The notes under the pieces are model-generated. The model did no database searches. It had not been told where the DNA came from and saw only the letters and a program-made list of their open reading frames with translations. This document shows positions 53,424 to 56,261 of a stretch of 56,261 nt of DNA, piece by piece. This stretch comes from Candidatus Endomicrobiellum meruensis (GTDB taxonomy: Bacteria; Elusimicrobiota; Endomicrobiia; Endomicrobiales; Endomicrobiaceae), in NCBI GenBank assembly GCA_031282625.1, contig JAITDI010000011.1:1-56261 (forward strand). Direction: 5' to 3'. Position 1 is the first letter of the stretch. Every line of letters begins with the position of its first letter. The position numbers were made by a program, and so were the translations under genes.

Positions 53424-54447
53424 TATAATATGTTGTTTTTGTCCATTTAAGCATTTTTTTTATGCCTTCTTTGTAATTTAATTGCGGTTTCCATCCTATA
53501 AGCTTTTGAGCTTTTGCGATATCCGCTATAAAAACTTTCTGGTCACTTTCCCTTGCTGGAAGCTTTGTAAATTTCAATTTGATATTCAATATTTCTTCAA
53601 AATATGCAAATAGTTCTAATAAAGATAGGCTATTTTCAAAACCTCCGCCTATATTAAAGGCATTCCCTTTTATAGCATCAATATTTTTTACGCAGGAAAA
53701 ATATAAATTTATCATATCATCCGAATGCAAAACATCTCTCACTTGTTTGCCGGTTCCTGAAATAGTAAAAGGTTTTTTTATAATATCTAATTTTGTTTCA
53801 ATAGCTTTTTGGCAAAACCAGCCTATCCATCCTTGGTCATAAGTTGCAAATTGTCTGCCGCCGTACATTGAGCTATGGCGGAAAACTACCGTTTTTAATC
53901 CGAACATTCTCGCATAATCAATCATATATTGGTCTGCGCTTCCTTTTGAGCAGCCGTATGGGGACTGAAAATCAAGGTTTACTCCTTCATCAAAACCTTG
54001 CGATTTTTCATTGCAAATATAGCGGGTTTGAGTTTCTTTGTATGTGTATTGTTCTAAATCTCCATAAACTTTATTTGTAGATGAATAAATTATCGTAGTT
54101 TTCGGAGAAAATTTGTGGACTGATTCTAAAATATTAAAACTTCCGAGAGCGTTCGTTTCAAAATCTAATCTAGGGTTTGCTATTGAAGTTGTCATTGCAA
54201 CTTGTCCGGCAAGATGGAAAATTGAATCTGGTTTAAAATCTTTTATAATTTTTGAAACAGCATCGAAATTTTTTGTATCTTCTTTTATGAAAATAAACTT
54301 TCCTTGTTTTTTTAGCCAGCTTAAATTTTCATTGGAGCCTATTTTGTATAAGGCGTCTAAAATAACAAGCTCGCTCTTTTGTTTTAAGGCTTTAGCTGCC
54401 AAATTGCTGCCTAAAAAACCGCAGCCACCGGTTATTAAAAGTTTCAT
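53410..54447 (-). CDS. CDP-paratose 2-epimerase-like SDR
   Basis: This 345-residue extended SDR has the NAD motif GGCGFLG, the catalytic Ser-Ser-Thr-Asn-Lys-Val-Tyr segment and Tyr-x3-Lys in SPYGCSKGSADQYM. A stretch FRHSSMYGGRQFATYDQGW is typical of CDP-paratose 2-epimerase (RfbE), which makes CDP-tyvelose. It acts on a CDP-3,6-dideoxyhexose, or on a related nucleotide sugar, for the O-antigen. The gene follows the SDR gene at 54448 directly, with stop and start touching. The enzymes making CDP-4-keto-3,6-dideoxyglucose are not present in this window. Confidence 0.85.
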   Translation of the reverse strand: MKLLITGGCGFLGSNLAAKALKQKSELVILDALYKIGSNENLSWLKKQGKFIFIKEDTKNFDAVSKIIKDFKPDSIFHLAGQVAMTTSIANPRLDFETNALGSFNILESVHKFSPKTTIIYSSTNKVYGDLEQYTYKETQTRYICNEKSQGFDEGVNLDFQSPYGCSKGSADQYMIDYARMFGLKTVVFRHSSMYGGRQFATYDQGWIGWFCQKAIETKLDIIKKPFTISGTGKQVRDVLHSDDMINLYFSCVKNIDAIKGNAFNIGGGFENSLSLLELFAYFEEILNIKLKFTKLPARESDQKVFIADIAKAQKLIGWKPQLNYKEGIKKMLKWTKTTYYNAKN

Positions 54448-55323
54448 TTAATATTCCTCTTGCAGCAATTTTTCTATCGCGCTTGAAAAATTATAGTGTG
54501 CTGTCCAACCTAATTTTTTTAGTGGCGACACATCTATTATAATTTTCATTATTTCGTTTTCTCTATAATCTATAGTTCCAAAAAGCAATTTAGTTTTATT
54601 TAAAGGATACTTTTGTTTGTATTGCCTATCAACTTCTAAAACGAAATTTTTAAGAGGTATAGGATTGCCTGTTCCTACGTCAAACTCAGTCCATTTTTCA
54701 AGTTTATCCACATTGTTTAGAACGGTATTATATGCTTGCACTACGTCGTCAACATATATAAAATCGCGTTCTTGCTCGCCTTTTGTTAATTTTATTTCAC
54801 TTACATTTTGTTTTAATTGCGAAAGCAACCAAGGAATAAATTTTACATTATCACCTGTGCCGAACAAGTGTTCAAGACGCATATTTACTATTTTTATTTT
54901 TGAAGCGCTAGCTAATTTTTTTAGCCACTCCACAGTTTGTTTTTTTGACAAAGTGTATAAATCAAGATATTTATTTAATATCGTGTCGGTGTTAAAAAAT
55001 GTATCGGTGTTAAAATTTATAGCACATTCTAACAGTTTAAGAGTAAAAATTATGTTTGTGTCCACAATTAAACTAAACGGTTCGTTATTTCTGCCATAGC
55101 ACGTAGCCGTATGTATAACGACGTCTATATGTTGTTCTTTAAAAACGTTTTCTATTTGGCAACAATCTATATCGTAAAATTTAAGTTTGCTTGCAATATC
55201 GGTTATTCTTGAAATGTTTGAAAAACTTCTCTTTAAAACAACTACTGAATGCCCTTTGTCTAAAAGAAATTTTGCCAAATTGCTGCCTAAAAAACCGGTT
55301 GCACCTGTAAGAAGAAGTTTCAT
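54448..55323 (-). CDS. NAD-dependent sugar epimerase/reductase (CDP-abequose synthase-like)
   Basis: The 291-residue extended SDR begins with the NAD site GATGFLGSNLAKFLL and has an active-site pair in FFNTDT and Tyr-x3-Lys (LYTLSKKQ). The segments FFNTDT, YTLSKKQ and RLEHLFGTGD are like those of CDP-abequose synthase (RfbJ), which reduces the 4-keto group of CDP-3,6-dideoxyhexulose. It is the first gene of the leftward operon. The ATG is preceded by AAGGATA on the minus strand. Upstream 55324-55610 has no recognisable gene, so the ddh genes that would supply the substrate are not adjacent. Confidence 0.82.
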   Translation of the reverse strand: MKLLLTGATGFLGSNLAKFLLDKGHSVVVLKRSFSNISRITDIASKLKFYDIDCCQIENVFKEQHIDVVIHTATCYGRNNEPFSLIVDTNIIFTLKLLECAINFNTDTFFNTDTILNKYLDLYTLSKKQTVEWLKKLASASKIKIVNMRLEHLFGTGDNVKFIPWLLSQLKQNVSEIKLTKGEQERDFIYVDDVVQAYNTVLNNVDKLEKWTEFDVGTGNPIPLKNFVLEVDRQYKQKYPLNKTKLLFGTIDYRENEIMKIIIDVSPLKKLGWTAHYNFSSAIEKLLQEEY

Positions 55324-55610
55324 TATATTATCCTTGAAGAAAAGTTACAAAAAACCATAGTCTTGCTAGCCAATACAGAACTTGCCACAACCTAATGGCG
55401 TGGAAAGTGTTTAAAAAGTTTCTGAGGTTGAGAAGGTGCAGTATCTCATAATATAATATATTGGACTTTTAGCATTTAAAAGATCAAAGGAATAATAAGG
55501 CATCGCTTGATAGTTTAAGTCTGTGATGTCTTTACATTTGTATATTATATAAAAAAAGCCATTTCAATTAATATTTGTTATAATTATAATATATCAAAGG
55601 AATAAAGTTT
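55324..55610. other. Gene-free gap upstream of the O-antigen operon
   Basis: This AT-rich stretch of 287 bases has no recognisable gene on either strand. ATCAAAGGAATAA occurs twice, at 55482-55494 and 55593-55605, the second copy forming the ribosome site of the rlmI remnant. A 13-base direct repeat of this kind could be a trace of a deletion or duplication. The promoter of the leftward operon should lie in its left part, but no convincing pair was found. Confidence 0.4.
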
Positions 55611-55960
55611 AATGAAAAGAATTGTGCTTAAAGCGGGTGACGGTAAGAGAATCAAGAATGGTCATAAATGGGTTTTTTCAAATGAGGTTAAACAAGCACA
55701 AATTTAAACATTACGTGAAAATAAATGAGTCTGCGATGAAACTTTTAAATAATGGCGGGATTTTGACGACATCTTCGTGTTCTCATCATTTAGGCTTTAA
55801 AGAATTTAAAGATGCTATACATCAAGCAGCGGCAAAAGCTAAGAAAACAGCTTTAATTTTGGAATATGGTTTTCAATCAAAAGATCATCCTATATTGGTA
55901 TCAATGCCAGAGACTGAGTATCTAAACTTTGCAGTAGTTTTATTGAATAAATATACTTAA
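55611..55960 (+). pseudogene. RlmI-type 23S rRNA methyltransferase, internally deleted
   Basis: An ATG at 55611 after AAAGGAATAA begins IVLKAGDGKRIKNGHKWVFS, which matches the N-terminal PUA part of RlmI-type (m5C1962) methyltransferases (LKxGxxxRLxxGHxWVFS). This frame stops at about 55705. In another frame, bases 55720-55960 read GGILTTSSCSHHL and later DHPILVSMPETEYL, matching the extreme C-terminus of the same family. The middle, with the SAM-binding domain, is missing. This is one gene with its central two thirds deleted. It may have been removed together with the start of the O-antigen cluster to its left. Confidence 0.82.
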
Positions 55961-56146
55961 AAATTAAAATATTTTATTTGAGTTGTATAATAAAGGTTGC
56001 AACATTATATGCAGAAGTTTATGTATTTAGCAAGAAGGGGAGATTTTAGGGAAAGGGAGAAAAAGGTTTTAAAAAAGAATAATGAAAAAGAAAAGATGTC
56101 TCCAAATATAAGAAGAAAAAAAAGGGAGAAATAAGGAGAATCAGTC

Positions 56147-56172
56147 AACTGCTACGGGCTTACGCCCGTTAG
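56147..56172. repeat. GC-rich hairpin beside the transposase remnant
   Basis: A palindrome centred on GGGC-TTAC-GCCC, flanked by GCTAC on the left and GTTAGC on the right, gives a stem of about nine pairs. It stands out in otherwise AT-rich DNA. It lies just downstream of the leftward Y1-transposase C-terminus at 56180. IS200/IS605 elements and REP-type sequences carry such hairpins near their ends as recognition sites for the Y1 transposase. Confidence 0.6.
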
Positions 56173-56179
56173 CTTGAAA

Positions 56180-56261
56180 TTAGAATGCAAGCTCCGCTTG
56201 TCCCAAGTCTTCTTTTTCCTGATATTTTACATATCGCTTTATCTCTTCTTCGTCTAAACCC
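56180..56261 (-). CDS. C-terminus of Y1 (IS200/IS605 or REP-associated) transposase, partial
   Basis: Reading leftward from the window end, the frame gives GLDEEEIKRYVKYQEKEDL and stops at TAA 56182-56180. The Tyr-x3-Gln pattern in RYVKYQ is that of the catalytic helix of Y1-type single-strand transposases. The gene is cut by the window edge, so its integrity is unknown. The hairpin 56147-56172 just past its stop supports a mobile element of this family. With only 26 codons visible the call is tentative. Confidence 0.5.
   Translation of the reverse strand, partial: GLDEEEIKRYVKYQEKEDLGQAELAF

Noticed and set aside
54617..55099. 160-codon plus-strand open frame
   Set aside because: It is antisense to the SDR gene 54448-55323, whose NAD and active-site motifs are clear.
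55380..55440. Short frame from the ATG near 55394 reading MAWKVFKKFLRL
   Set aside because: It stops after 18 codons and I could not match it to any family; left as part of the gene-free gap.
56009..56134. 41-codon Lys/Arg-rich open frame after a TATAAT (55986-55991)
   Set aside because: It has no ribosome site, no known family and a composition expected from A/G-rich DNA; too weak to annotate.
1..56261. tRNA, rRNA or riboswitch genes
   Set aside because: I looked for cloverleaf-like conserved blocks and known riboswitch cores and saw none; a covariance-model search would be needed to be sure.

Overview
The window looks like a chromosomal segment of an AT-rich, diderm, LPS-making bacterium. 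The LpxC-FabZ fusion, LpxI in the lipid A branch, an Omp85/BamA gene, very large exported proteins and scattered decaying genes fit the Elusimicrobiota, most likely an Endomicrobium-type insect-gut lineage. This is inference from gene content; no 16S or database comparison was possible. Gene decay is visible: remnants of a corrinoid adenosyltransferase, rlmI and an IS transposase, an in-frame stop in a hybrid kinase, and a palindromic element inside a glycosyltransferase.

Layout. 1-2001: a 5'-truncated gene whose N-terminal part resembles an XYP-type tRNA-dependent cyclodipeptide synthase, fused to PAS and histidine kinase domains; an in-frame TAA separates it from a receiver domain. 2217-7047: TolC-like channel plus RND pump, with no membrane-fusion protein. 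7065-24132: accessory region with a small membrane protein, a terminator, a 15.5 kb gene for a 5164-residue exported or membrane protein (C39-like peptidase, Ala/Gly-rich membrane region, SecA-like ATPase motor), and a small exported protein with an internal duplication. 24164-27741: malic enzyme, two-subunit class I fumarase, coaX.

27801-37594 is an envelope and lipid A block: bamA, a Skp/OmpH protein, lpxD, lpxC-fabZ, two lpxA paralogues, lpxI, then a PLP aminotransferase and a Gfo/Idh/MocA dehydrogenase. The last two next to duplicated lpxA recall GnnA/GnnB, which make UDP-GlcNAc3N for lipid A with amide-linked acyl chains. 37635-41628: pstB (with a broken ABC signature), phoU, a HAD phosphatase, a GGQ release-factor-like protein, radC, a glutaredoxin and a ferredoxin-thioredoxin-reductase-like protein with a rubredoxin tail. 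41668-46505: terminator, cobO-type pseudogene, argH, a second TolC-like protein, an exported patatin phospholipase and a TPR protein.

46559-55323 is an LPS/O-antigen region: rpmB and an IS remnant, a GT4 glycosyltransferase read rightward, and a convergent seven-gene minus-strand operon (two SDR enzymes of CDP-3,6-dideoxyhexose type, flippase, GT2, GT9, methyltransferase, GT9). The right edge holds an internally deleted rlmI pseudogene and the C-terminus of a Y1 (IS200/IS605-like) transposase beside a GC-rich hairpin.

The best candidate for something undescribed is the cyclodipeptide synthase-histidine kinase fusion at the left edge. The giant SecA-like/C39 protein and the possible tetra-amide lipid A locus come next.
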